Assembly: GCA_036927565.1 (NCBI GenBank)
Contig: JAYESD010000003.1
Coordinates: 99,495,591-99,559,590 of the forward strand
Reading direction: 5' to 3'
Origin: Tuctoria greenei
Lineage: Eukaryota; Streptophyta; Magnoliopsida; Poales; Poaceae
DNA length: 64,000 nt
Positions 32,979 through 44,003 of this stretch are shown here, in pieces. The notes beneath the pieces are model-generated. The model was given only the letters and a program-made list of their open reading frames with translations, had not been told where the DNA came from and made no database searches. The position numbers were made by a program, and so were the translations under genes. Each line of letters opens with the position of its first letter. Position 1 is the stretch's first letter.

Positions 32979-34651
32979 CCACGTCTTTGATAGCTCCGAC
33001 ACGTCTTTGATAGCTCCGACATGTCTTTGATAGCTCCGGCATGTTTTTGCTAAACTCCGAGTTGATTTTTCTAGCTCCGGTTTTGGGTTTACTAGTTCCG
33101 ACTAGTTCTGGTTAGCTCCGGCGCTAGGTCCTGCTAGTTTTGTAAGCTCTGGCGGGAGCTTGGTTGTACTAGTTTTGGTAAGCTCCGGTGCTAGGTTCTA
33201 CTAGCTTTTGTTATCTCCGGCTCAAGGTCCGGGTTGATCTGGCAAGGTCCGCAACTTGACCGTAGTGCTTCTGCTTTTCATTTGCAATGTTTCGTACTTA
33301 CTTTACATTACTGGAAAGATTGCTTAGTATTCATTTGCTAAGTTTTTGGTGCGTTTTGGTTGATATGGATGATATCGTGTTACTGTGGTTTTGCAACATG
33401 CTTATGTGAGGTTCTCACGTAGGGTGTTGTGTTCGGAACTAACTTGAGTCAAGTCGAGGACTTGGGCTCGTATGGATTGGTTGTTTATTCATGTGCACGT
33501 GTTGCTTGAGTTCAAGACATGGTTGGTGATGGGATCCATCGCTCAGGGAGGAGATGAGGTTCCAACAACCAAATTCAGGAGGAATTGTGGTTGAGCTGAT
33601 CAGGAGGTTGCGCAACATGATTGAATCAAGAACAATGCATATGAAGGTATCATGGACGTCATTGGAAGATGTTTGCACGTGTGCAAGGAGTGCATGGACG
33701 TGGCTACATGGTCCCGAGGCGTGATGAAGAGATGTGGACGTAAAGAATTGGTCGGAAAGGTCCAACCGACTAGGTTATGGACTCAGGCTGCGGCTGAGTC
33801 GGGTTTGACTCAAATATGGAAATATTTGAGTTGGTTATGATAGAATTTTGTGTGGGTCACGAATTTAAGTTGTTTAGGAATGTGGGATACGTTCCTAAGG
33901 TGTTTGGAAGTCTTAAGGTTGCTTCTATCTGCGTATAGAAGAATCTTGAGCAGTTATGGAAAGTTACGATTCGTGAACAGAGTAGGATTAGGTTCCTGAT
34001 CTGAGTTGAGTTGGCTTTCGAGCTGGTTATATAAGCAAAGGAGCCCAGAGCTCGTGGTGCGTGACTTTGGGGGCTGTTCCTCTTGTGCTCTGTTGAATAA
34101 AATTCGTAGTTTGAAGGAACTTTTCTGCCTTGTTCGTCCGACTTGTTCCAGACAAGTTTTACTCGTCGAGTTTCTGGACAGCACTACCTTTTGTCGGTGG
34201 TTTTATCATTACTCGAGTTTTTCAGATCCAATTAACTTGATTCTTTTTGGGTTGTCTTCAAAACTTGATTTTCTATCATCTGTCAAAATCTCACGGATAT
34301 TGGATTTGTGGTCTATGATTTACACGAGTTTCTTTGCAGCGTTCCAGAACTGTTTTTTCTCGGGTAGGGCAGATTGACCATTGTTTGATCTTTCGATCAT
34401 AACTTGAGTTTTTCTTGACGGATTTGAGTGATTATTTTTGTGTTGTCTTCGTGACTTGATTCTCTCTGATATGTATCACCTTTTTCACGGTGAAACACGT
34501 TTAGATCAGTCTCACACACGATTTATTTAACAGATCGTTTTTCTGCCGAAAGGGTTTGGGGTTTAATTGTTTCCGCTGCGTAAGATTTTTAAATCTACCA
34601 TTCACCCCCCCCCCCCCTCTGGTAGCTTTTCACATGCTCTTCGATCCTACA
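32979..34651 (+). repeat. Truncated 3' LTR of Sirevirus-1 (1,673 bp)
   Basis: Begins inside the AGCTCCGG array (CACGTCTTTGATAGCTCCG) and follows the 20248-22160 LTR to the CGATCCTACA end. It includes a C run of more than ten near 34607-34618. The ATTAT duplication follows it. Confidence 0.85.
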
Positions 34652-35034
34652 ATTATAGGTTGCTTGGTAATTTGTTCCAAGAACTTCCCATGAATGCCAT
34701 AAACCAGTCACTGGTACTGTCTACAATGGATGGAAACTGAAGGTTGCTTGTTGCATGTCAAATACAATCTAGGTTACTATTAGTTTAATATAGTATCATG
34801 ATAATTGTAATGTACGAAAAGTAGAGTAGTTACCATAACCTTGTGGAAAAAAATACATATTACATAATGATAGTTAGGCAAGAAAACAATAAGTAAATCT
34901 AATTGTTATTATGCAATTATATACTTAATACGCTAATTTCTATCCTTGTCAGCACTTTCTATTCCTACATGTTATCCATCCTTGGGTATCAAATTACACA
35001 AATCCATTGATCGCTATATTAAAATTATGATTTG
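34652..35034. other. Unassigned AT-rich flank right of the Sirevirus pair
   Basis: Starts with the ATTAT duplication. A minus-strand frame of about 28 codons (SDWFMAFMGSSWNKLPSNL) next to the insertion could be an old exon continuing into 20021-20247, but I recognise no family. The rest is AT-rich without coding signal. Confidence 0.3.
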
Positions 35035-35191
35035 CGAAAGGAAGCTTAGCCTAGCAGTTGAGTACTCAGAGTAACATTCCTCACGTTCTTAATTCGACTC
35101 CCCGTAGGAGCGAATTTCAGGATGATATCAAAAATCCTATAGTTTGCTCCATAACCAAAGCACGGTTGTAAGGCCTAGCGCAGATCGTCGA
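35035..35191 (+). mobile_element. tRNA-derived SINE, 3'-truncated
   Basis: An A-box-like TAGCCTAGCAG at 35047-35057 and a B-box-like AATTCGACTC at 35092-35100 have tRNA-like spacing. They are followed by CCCCGTAGGAGCGAATTTCA and a CCAAAGCAC...TAAGGCCTAG tail. This arrangement closely resembles rice SINEs as I remember them. It stops at 35191, where a Copia LTR begins. Confidence 0.65.
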
Positions 35192-35396
35192 TGTAGAATA
35201 ATGGCGATCCTTATTCATTGAAAATGGAGGTGATACATATATGTGAGCTGTTGTGCAGCGATCATAGAAGTGCGGCACGCAGGCTGCAGCCTACATGGCG
35301 CCGTACTGATCTGCATGCAAGGGATCGTGGGCACATGCAGGCGGGAGTATCGACTAGGCTGTAACATGCGTACGTGATGCACAGGAAAACGTATCA
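35192..35396 (-). repeat. 3' LTR of the Copia remnant (205 bp)
   Basis: The minus strand begins TGATACGTTTTCC directly after the poly(G) tract and ends TTATTCTACA. Both TG and CA ends are present. The call depends on the adjacent polypurine tract, as no second LTR is in the window. Confidence 0.55.
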
Positions 35397-35400
35397 TGAC

Positions 35401-35424
35401 CGCCCCCCCCCCCCCCCCCCCCCG
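35401..35424 (-). repeat. Poly(G) homopolymer at the polypurine tract position
   Basis: About 23-24 consecutive C on the plus strand, flanked by CG-rich bases, lie between the end of Copia pol and the LTR. The length is likely imprecise in any sequencing read. Confidence 0.7.
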
Positions 35425-36960
35425 CGCATTTCGTACATCTGGTGGAACGATGCACAAACTGTTCCTGAAGTCTGTGAACCCTGTTATCATCAAACCTTTC
35501 GTCATAATGTCCACGAATTGAAGATGTGCAGGGCATGTAGTACTCTCAGTTTGCCGAGCGCCACCTTCTCGCGGACGAAGTGGATGTCCAGTTCCACATG
35601 CTTGGTCCTACGATGATGTACCATATTTTGAGTGAGGTACACCGTGGAGATGCTGTCGTAGTACAACACGGTTGCCTTTGTGAAGTCGACATGCAGATCC
35701 AGCATCAGTTGGTGCAGCCAACAGCATTCAGTCACCGCGTTCGTGACGACGGAGTACTCAGCCTCGGCACTTGAACGTGAGACCATGCTTTTGCATTTTG
35801 ATGACCATGAAATGAGCGAGTCAATGAGGAAGACACAATAGCCTGAGGTAGATCGGCGAGTGTCCGGACATCTGGCCCAATCCGCGTCGGAGTACGTAGT
35901 GAGTGCCAAAGATGATGACGAGCGAAGCTGGAGCCCGTGGTTGATTGTACCTTTGACATAGCGTAGGATCTGTTTGACAAGGCTCCAGTGGACATCGCGA
36001 GGTGCATGCATCTGTAAGAACAATTGGTTGACTGCGTATGTGATGTTTGGCCTTGTTAGCTTGAGATACTGGAGGGCACCCGTAATGCTCCTGTAGAAGG
36101 GTGCATCAGAGGCTAGATTCCCGGTGCTTGATGAAGTCTTCGGCTTCGTGTTAGCCCTCATGGAGGCTGACTTGCAATTGAGCATTCCTACTCGGTCGAG
36201 GATCTTCTCGGCATATGACGCCTGGCTGAGGAAGAAGCCGGTGCTGTTCAGCTGCACATGTATGCCGGGGAAGTAGTGCAGTGGGCCGAGATGTTTCATG
36301 GCAAATGACTTGCAGAGCCGACGGACAATATCTTGAAGGAGTGTTGTCGATGAAGCTGTAAGCACAATGTCATCGACGTATAGAAGTAGATATGCCATGG
36401 ATGCTCCAATCCTGTAAATGAACAAAGAGGTGTCCGAGCATGTTGGTTTGAATCTCATGGCTCGTAACACGTTTGCAAACGCGTCGAACCATGCACATGG
36501 CACCTGCCGTAGTCTGTACAGGGACTTGGAGAGGAGACAGAAGAAGTCTGGGTGTTCCTTGTCGACGAGCCGGTGGGTTGCGAGCAGTAAATGCGTTCTG
36601 CAAGGTCGCCGTGAAGGAACACTTTTTTGACATCGAGCTAGTGCACCGGCCAATGTCTGCACGCCGCAAGGTGAAGGACGGTATGGATTGTTGCTGGTTT
36701 AATGACAGGGGAGAATGTTTGTTTGAAGTCGATCCCCTGCCGCTGTTTGAAACTGTGGACCACCCACCGCACTTTTCTTCTGTCAAGGCTGCCGTCGGCA
36801 TGAACTTTGTTCTTGAAGAGCCAATTGCCGCTGATGACGTTGACACCTGCAGGATGAGAGATGAGAGTCCATATCTTGTTAGCTTGAAGAGCGATGAACT
36901 CCTCTGTCATGGCGGCATACCAGTCAGGGTTGCGTAGTACGGCACGGACGGAAGTAGGCG
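35425..36960 (-). pseudogene. Copia pol remnant: reverse transcriptase and RNase H
   Basis: Leftward order: EFIALQANKIWTLI (36900), GNWLFKNKVHADGS, a frameshift near 36640, LLSKSLYRLRQVPCAWFDAF, LLLYVDDIVLTASS (RT active site intact), then RNase H with SDADWARCPDTRRSTSGYC and SSAEAEYS, RTKHVELDIHFVRE, and after another frame change DIMTKGL near 35500. RVT_2 and RNase H are nearly complete, but gag, protease and integrase are absent. The enzyme would copy element RNA in virus-like particles. It cannot be expressed as one protein now. Confidence 0.85.
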
Positions 36961-36999
36961 AAGGGGCGGGTTGTGTGGTAGAAAGTGGAACACTATCAT

Positions 37000-39070
37000 C
37001 ATTATGTGACAGTCGTAAGAATTATTGCCGAATAGAAACAAGTCTTTCATCGAGACTAGTTTGCTGATATTTGATTAGAAATTCATCGGCACTCTGATGC
37101 CACGCAAGCATTAGCAAATTGCTTTTTCTCCTGTAGTGTCACGTTGTAGCTAGCTGGGGGAAGGTAACGCTTCCGGCTGCCTTTTTCTACCGGGTAAAGT
37201 TCTGGTCTGATATCAAGATTTACTAGGTCTTCCTCGGCATGTCCAGCATGGTTCCAATGATGCTATCAAATACATTATTTGTAACCATCAAATCAATTCT
37301 ATGACAAATTTCCAGGTCGATCCAGTACGAAAGATACTTAAAAAAACCACTTGTTTCTTGAAAGCTATGTCAATCAATAGCTTCCATTCTCTTTGTTCCT
37401 TTACATTTTTTGCCCTTGCAGAAAGTAACCTGAATGTTCTTAACCATTTCGAACATGAGTTTCCACTGTAAGATTTTGTGCCATATCTTTTTTTATTGTT
37501 TTATAAAATTGTTCTTTCATCTTCCGGTACTTGTGTGTATCTGTCAAGAACCTCCTGTGTCTCTTGTTCACTGTCTTTCTCGATGAAGTGAGGTACAAAA
37601 ATCAGTTCCATCCACACACATTACAAAACCTTTCTTTTCTTTTATTTGTCATGATAATGTAAAGAGTCCATGATAATCATAGACATTAACGAATATCATT
37701 CTCTTAGCGTGAAATACTCCCTTTTGTACTCGTCTTGTGTACATACCCCTTCATTCCACATGTTTTCCATATCTTCCATTAGAGGTTCTAGGAACAAATC
37801 AATTTCAACGCCAGCTTGTTTTGTACCTTGGATAAGAATAGATACAAAATGTATTTCCATTTGTGACACAACTAGGTCGGTAGGTTGTACATCGTTAAGA
37901 CTACAGGCAGGTGCTGTGTATGCTCTTTTTTTTCACGAAACAGATTCATTCCGTCTGTACCCAATGCAAACTTACATTTTTTATTTCCTCTGCAAACTCT
38001 AGATACTGAATATCAAAATTTTTCCGTTGTCTTGCATCACCAGGGTGTTGAATCTTTTTTCATTCTTCTTGCGTTGCTCGGAATGCCAACGCATAAGTTC
38101 AGCCTCCTTGGGGTTTGAGAACAAACGCTTCAGGCGATCAATTACTAGAAGGTACGACATCATCAAGGCAGGAATCTTTCTCTTATTCTTCCATCTGTAT
38201 CGTCAGAAGTATCGTCATTGTCACCTTTAGGGACAATAAAACTCTTTCTTTCTTTTGGGTGTTATTCATATTGGTAACATACTCGTGATTGTAGTCGTTC
38301 TTGTATCTACTGACACTGCAGATGGGGCATCTAATTGTGAGCTCAGGCTATTTATGATACAAAATATAATGGTTCATACAAGCGTGTATTTTTGTCACAC
38401 CTACTTATATCGGACAAAGAAGTTTCTTCGCTTTATAAGTGCTTTTGGGCAGTTTATTGGGATTTGGAAGAATTGTTGCCAGAAGATTCAAAAGATCAGA
38501 GAAACTACAATCATACCAAGTGGGTGGTTTCAAATTTAGTAGTTCTAGAAGTGCACATGAATTAGTAAACCTTTTTATCACAACCCTTTGATTCATCATA
38601 CAAAAGCTCCTTTTGTTGCATTTTGTAACGTCTCCATTTTACTTAAACCTTTACATGTTCCATAGAAATCAATACATGTGGTTCGATGTGATGCAACATC
38701 TCCTCATAATCACACTCATCACCGTCGTCGTCATAATCCTAACTGTCACTACCATAATCGATATGAGCATTATCTCCGTTAGAACCTCTATCATCATCAT
38801 TATACACTTCATGTGTATCTAATTCACCATATTGTACAATATTTCTTAAAATCTCTTTTCACCAAATGAGATTAGATTACTATTGTATCTATCCAAGCAA
38901 TCTTATTTTTGCAGTCGGTACATGGATATAACATGTCATCTATCTTTTGCATATTCGCATGTCTCTTGGACACTTCAATAAAGTTTGGAACATTTTGCAT
39001 GTACATAGTATATGGTCTTGGCATATTGTATATTCACGCTCTGCGGTCCATCTTCTATGTCAAACTATAA
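37000..39070 (-). pseudogene. CACTA-3: decayed TNP2 transposase
   Basis: Short minus-strand pieces fall in TNP2 order: CTDCKNKIAWIDT (transposase-associated domain, near 38900); an Asp-rich stretch (38830-38640); WYDCSFSDLLNLLATILPNP and NKLPKSTYKAKKLLCPI (38520-38405); LKRLFSNPKEAELMRWHSEQ (38110-38060); GVEIDLFLEPLMEDMENMWN (37820-37760); and NVFDSIIGTML, NLDIRPELYPVEKGSRKRYL and PASYNV (37290-37150). Stops and shifts are dense, so this is older than CACTA-1 and CACTA-2. It is cut on the left by the Copia remnant. No TIR was found. Confidence 0.75.
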
Positions 39071-39504
39071 AAATAAAAAAGAGGATCATTTTATTCTCAT
39101 TCGTTTCCACATTTAAATTTAAAAAATTTATAAATTAGAGAGAGAAGGGAGGAGGGAGGCATACAGGGAGGGAGACCGCGATGCGGATAATCGGCTAGGG
39201 AAAGGACCATGAGGGTGATGACGACAAGGACGATGACACTCGCAGCTATGGCTCGGCGACGACGGGGAACAGTGGCGAGGGCGAATAAGGCAACGGTGAC
39301 AGCGAGGACAATGTTTGGCAGTGAGGGGTTGGGCAAATGAAATTTTTTGTAACATGATGGCGTCTATATGAGATCCTCCCTGCATCGCTTCCCTCCTCCC
39401 TGTGCCGCCTGCCTCGCTACCTGCAGGCTCCCTCCGCGCGCGCTGCCGCCGTCCCTTTACACATCCCTCCTCCCTTCTCTCCCCTCTCCAGCATTGTCAC
39501 TGCC
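39071..39504. other. GC-rich unassigned segment
   Basis: An AT-rich start, then CCTCC-rich sequence with a GAGAGAGAAGGGAGG tract. It may be the leader side of the CACTA-3 transposase. No gene or terminus is seen. Confidence 0.3.
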
Positions 39505-39590
39505 TGTTGGTATTTCTTAACGTCTACAGTTCATCCTAACAATATGTGCTAATTATAGAGTCAGCACTAGGCTAACTTAAGCCAAAGCAA

Positions 39591-40630
39591 GATGAGTCCG
39601 GCAAGCGCCCGGAAAGTATCATTGTAGCATTTCACCCAAGAGTATTCCCTAGGGTATCATAATTAATTTATCACAAAGGAAGGCAAGTGAGGAGTGGCAA
39701 GATCATAGGAACAGTAGGGTGTTCTAGTGAGGACTCCAATAGGATGGGTAAATGATGGAGCAGGGATTGTGTAACACACACCTAAGCAATCTACTCTAAT
39801 GGATAAGAATGTCCTAGTGAAGGTCAAGTTACGGATAGAGCTACTCCTACTGTGCTCTAATTACTCATATACATAGCCCATTATGGTACACATGAGTATG
39901 CTAATGATGAATACTAGGCCTTAGTGGTCCAACACATCATGAGTCCGGTAAGCGCCCAGAAAGTATCGTTGTAGCATTTCAACCAAAAGTATTCCCTAGT
40001 GTATCATATTTAATTTATCCCATAGGAAGGCAAGTGAGGAGTGGCAGGATCATAGGAAGAGTAGGGTGTTCTAGTGAGGACTCCAATAGGATGGGTAAAT
40101 GATGTAGCAGGGATTGTGTAACACACACCTAAGCAATCTACTCTAATGGGTGAGGATGTCCTAGTGAAGGTCAAGTTATGGATGGAGCTACTCCTACTGT
40201 GCTCTAATTACTCATATACATAGCCTATTAGTGTACACATGAGTATGCTAATGATGAATAGTGGACCTTAGTAGTCCAACACATGGAGCAGGTCCAACAC
40301 ATGATGAGTCCGGCAAACGCCCGGAAAGTATCGTTGTAGCATTTCACCCAAAAGTATTCCCTATGGTATCATATTTAATTTATACCAAAGGAAGTCAAGT
40401 GAGGAGTGGCAAGATCATAGGAAGAGCAGGGTTTTCTGGTGAGGATTCCAATAGGACGGGTGAATGATGTAGCGGGGATTGTGTAACACACACCTATGCA
40501 ATCTACTCTCACTAGTAAGGATGTCCTAGATATGGTCAAGTAACCGATGGATCTACTCCTACTGTGCTTTAATTACTCATATACATAGCCTATTAGTGTA
40601 CACATGAGTATGCTAATGATGAATACTACC
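39591..40630. repeat. Three tandem repeats of about 347-365 bp
   Basis: Units begin with ATGAGTCCGGCAAGCGCCC at 39592, 39939 and 40304, and each ends near GCTAATGATGAATA. The copies differ by scattered substitutions. The spacing difference comes mainly from a short duplicated ACATGGAGCAGGTCCAACAC before the third unit. Confidence 0.88.
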
Positions 40631-41260
40631 CCTGGCAAAACCAGGAGGATTCCCATGAAGAGCCTGTGGTGTAACCAAACGTGGAGGAGTACAAAGGACA
40701 GACAAGGCTGTCACCACATCTTGCCTACCCCTACAACCTGTGGGTCTATGAGACATTCATAGTTACTTAATTATCTATGCACCATGCTTACATATTAAGT
40801 AAAAACCTTAGAGACTCGAGTATAAGTACCTCTCTAAGGCAATGACTAACCTAAACAACATTGAAACAGTGTTTGGAACAAGCACTAACATATTCATATT
40901 AACATAATCCTATTATTACCTAATTAGACTATAGTGGTGGTGTATGATGTTTATGATAACATGATATGTGCATTATGATCAGATCATAATAATATATACA
41001 CCTGGTACATACATGGACTCCACAATCAAACGATAAACACTTTGCCCAAGTATATGAATAAAGAGAGTGTAATAAGAATATTATTATGCATAAAGTCATA
41101 AAGGGAAAGAAAGATACATGAGCCATACCATTCAAAATATAGACTTGGCACTAGAGGCTCCACTCCACAGGAGCCATAACTCCACTAAGGAACTAGGAGA
41201 ACTAGTGTATACAATGAGAGAATGTTGTAGTGGTGTGTGTGTGAAGTGAGGCCACCCCCT

Positions 41261-41267
41261 ATTTATA
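41261..41267 (-). promoter_or_regulatory. TATA box of the repeat-bearing LTR
   Basis: The minus strand reads GTGTATAAATAGGGGGTGG, a plausible promoter about 460 bp inside the LTR start. It supports the minus orientation. Confidence 0.55.
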
Positions 41268-41727
41268 CACGGGGTAGAGGCGGTTCCGGCTACCAAAAGC
41301 GTGCTAATCAGCCACCACCATCATCAGGGCACAACGGGAGAGCGCCATGCGTAGGATGATCGAATTTGATTCCCACACAATGACAGCCGAGCTAGGGGTC
41401 GGCCGACCTGGTCCTAGCCCCTACTTGGCTGTGCTTTCTACTGGTGGCTGATAGGTGGCTCCATACCTCATCCCCATGTGAATCAACGTTGGATTCCCTC
41501 GGATATGCCTGGGAATGGGTCCATGGATCCATAGGATGCTACATGTCTTCGCGTGGTTTGTTGGGGTGACACTTTTCAGGACGTCTCCCCTCATTCTTCA
41601 TTATTTTTGCAATGAAATACTGCATACACAATTTCTCAAAGTACAAGGGAAATTATGTCAAATATAAAGATGATGTGTGTATAAAATATTTATTTCTTAA
41701 CATTATTGAGGTATATAATGACCATCA

Positions 41728-42939
41728 ATAAACTCCCACAAGCTTACCCTTTGCTCATCACGAAGCAAAGATGAAGACTACGGCTGTTGATCAGGAGTTG
41801 CTACAATGTCCTATCTTTCAAGAGTTCCAAGTGCACAACAAAATATTCTACCTTCTATTTAATAAATTGACTATGGTACCCCACACCTTTCTTGTAATCA
41901 TTATGGAGCTTATGACTCATCCTTTTCTTAGGCGGTTGAAGTATAAAACAGAAAAGTGAGCATGCATTTCTATGTTACACTCGAATTGTGGAGAGTTTCA
42001 AGTAGTGTTTGAATTTAGGTTCATCAAATGATGCTCACCAATGTAATCTCTCGGATGTGGTAAGTGGTATATCCTCACCAAGGCAATGTCTTTCTTGTCC
42101 TACATTTGAATAAGGCTTATATGTGGGGCTTGGTAGGGATTAAGTGTAGACATATTTGCCACACATATATTGCTAAGTCAAAAGGGTAAGATCTGTTCAA
42201 GATTTGTGCAAGTAGGATATAATATTTGTGTATTGGAAATATAAAGATGACTCATTCATATGCACTCTCTTTATTGTGAGAATGAAACATGGCTACTTAT
42301 TCTCTTTTTTTTTCATCATGCTCTTGTAAATGAGCATGCATTTCTTTTCTTTTTCTTGTAGCCATGTCTTCTATTTATTTTTCCCTTTTTTTCCTTTTCT
42401 TGATCTTAAAAGCATGAAAAGATTCTCACATAGGTCGATACTAGCTTGACTAGGCTCAATGTGAAGGCAAATAGCATACGCATGGGGTTCATCAACTTTT
42501 AATCATCATATGGCTTTGGTAGGAATTTCTATCAAATGAGGAACTTCCATTTTAGAATTTATCTGGAAAATCAAGTTGCACATTTAACTAGGATTTTAGC
42601 AGCTTTTATCACGATATCGTAGCCCACAACAACCTAGAATTGGACTAAGCTTTTGCTACCCACAAATTCCAAGTTTTAAGGCAAGAATATTCTAAGACAA
42701 TAAAAGCAATGCTTGGAGAATACTAGGTTGTATACAAGCGACTATGGAAAAATAAAACAGGGTAACTATTCATCATTTCAACTTATGCAAAGTAAAATTA
42801 TTCTTAGTGCATAACTTTTATTTTATTAATCTAACCTATACTACATTATTATTATTTTTAGATGCAAACGATGTAGGAAGAAAGAAATAAAAAATGAAAT
42901 GCATCATAGGATGTGATACAAGTTACCTAAAGTGGGGGT
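41728..42939. other. Non-coding internal 3' region of the Gypsy-like element
   Basis: AT-rich DNA with polypyrimidine runs near 42300-42400. No significant reading frame was found. Confidence 0.45.
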
Positions 42940-43718
42940 CCTCCCCCAATCTTGTTCATCTCAATCTTCGTGATAAGGCCATGAGTTCGACCTGTTGTTG
43001 TTGTAGCATAGTGTTGACATTGTTGGACTGTGCGTAGATTTATTGATGCCAATCATGGGTACCTTGTATGTGGTCTTGAAGGGTATCGAGGACATCACCC
43101 ATCCTCACTTCAAGGTCTCCTATCCGTTGAGTGAGTTCCACCATTCCCCGTCCAAGTTTACGAGAACCTCAGGCCGAGAAGGAACGACACGTACTCATCG
43201 GTGGGGGAGGCAAGCTACTAGAGCTTTAGTTGGAATCTTAAGGGTCCCATATCCCTCCAGCAGTAGTACACTCTTGGCATGACGATCCTTTAGTCTCATA
43301 TGTTTTAGTTTGGGTTTAGCCGGGTGCATCTCCTATCAGATCTACTTCATCTTGGTACTCATAGGCGGGAGTAGACCATCGAGCCATCTCCATGGCAACT
43401 TTTCTTGAACGTCTTCTTGTGACCCAACCAAAAACATTACTCATACAAATTTCTTCGATAGGTTGAAGAGCAATAGTTAGTTGTCGACAATTGTATAAAT
43501 GAAAATCATAGTTATTTAACCGACTCATTTACATAGCCGGGATAGAAAAACACCAATGATCCAACTAGATCATATTTAAGAGTGTGTCCTTGCACTAGAT
43601 AGACCTCATCTATCAAGTAGCGGCTTGTTGAAATATATTCAATTGAAGCATTTTCTAAAGCCCTTATTTTCATAGCAATGCGGGTAATTAATGAAGTACA
43701 TTCAATTGGACTCGCCAA
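42940..43718 (-). pseudogene. Extra 3' ORF of the Gypsy-like element (unrecognised, broken)
   Basis: Minus-strand frames: MASPIECTSLITRIAMKIRA with YLVQGHTLKYDLVGSLVFFY (43718-43512), then EICMSNVFGWVTRRRSRKVA (43528-43316), and a Gln-rich coiled-coil end with VELTQRIGDLEVRMGDVLDT (43150-42960). Lying between pol and the 3' LTR, this is the position of an additional or env-position ORF in Athila-type elements, but I cannot assign a function. Frameshifts and stops separate the pieces. Confidence 0.45.
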
Positions 43719-44003
43719 TTTAGTGTTTTCTAACTATTGTCACATCACAGCCTTAATAGGAGCAATTTTAATTTTTACTGAGGAGGCATGAACCTCCCTC
43801 ATCTATTTGATCAGAGTTATCCCATCCTAATTGTTGACTGCTATTATATCCAAACATCACCTATCAATATAACTCAATCATGTGAAGGAAATATCATTTC
43901 TTGCACACATCACCTTTCTACTTAATCTATTTCCACTTGTCTTTAGAAGAATAGTGCATGGATGCATTTTATGCACGAAATGAGGTAAAAGAGGGGGAGC
44001 ATC

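Larger units (their letters stand above)
20248..34651 (+). mobile_element. Sirevirus-1 (Copia), outer element, truncated
   Basis: The element is bounded by perfect 5-bp target duplications ATTAT (20243-20247 and 34652-34656). From the left it has a complete 5' LTR, PBS and gag, then the junction with the oppositely oriented Sirevirus-2 at 23550/23551, and finally only the right 1,673 bp of its 3' LTR. Its protease, integrase and reverse transcriptase are gone. The intact outer duplication shows that the flanks belong to one insertion and that the loss is internal. Confidence 0.85.
35192..36990 (-). mobile_element. Short-LTR Copia retrotransposon remnant
   Basis: Reading leftward: reverse transcriptase, RNase H, pol C-terminus, a 24-base poly(G) tract and a 205-bp 3' LTR. 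The 5' half, including gag and integrase, is missing. The right boundary is placed near 36990, where CACTA-3 transposase sequence resumes. The family differs from the Sireviruses. Confidence 0.75.
39505..41727 (-). repeat. 3' LTR with internal tandem repeats (2,223 bp)
   Basis: The minus strand starts TGATGGTCATTATATACC and ends CGTTAAGAAATACCAACA. The TTAAGAAATA phrase recurs near both ends. A TATA box lies at 41261-41267 on the minus strand. Confidence 0.65.
39505..44003 (-). mobile_element. Gypsy-like LTR retrotransposon, 3' part (minus)
   Basis: A 2.2-kb 3' LTR at the left is followed rightward by a polypurine-like GTGGGAGTTTAT (minus, adjacent to 41727), 1.2 kb without coding signal, and then an extra minus-strand ORF. 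The rest of the element is cut by the chromovirus insertion at 44003. Superfamily placement rests on layout and a weak likeness of the ORF to Athila-type proteins. Confidence 0.6.

Noticed and set aside
35035..35191. Functional tRNA gene
   Set aside because: A and B boxes are present but the sequence does not fold into a full cloverleaf by eye and continues as a SINE body.
39591..40630. CRISPR-like array
   Set aside because: Units of about 350 bp without short repeats and spacers, in plant retrotransposon DNA. This is a tandem repeat, not CRISPR.
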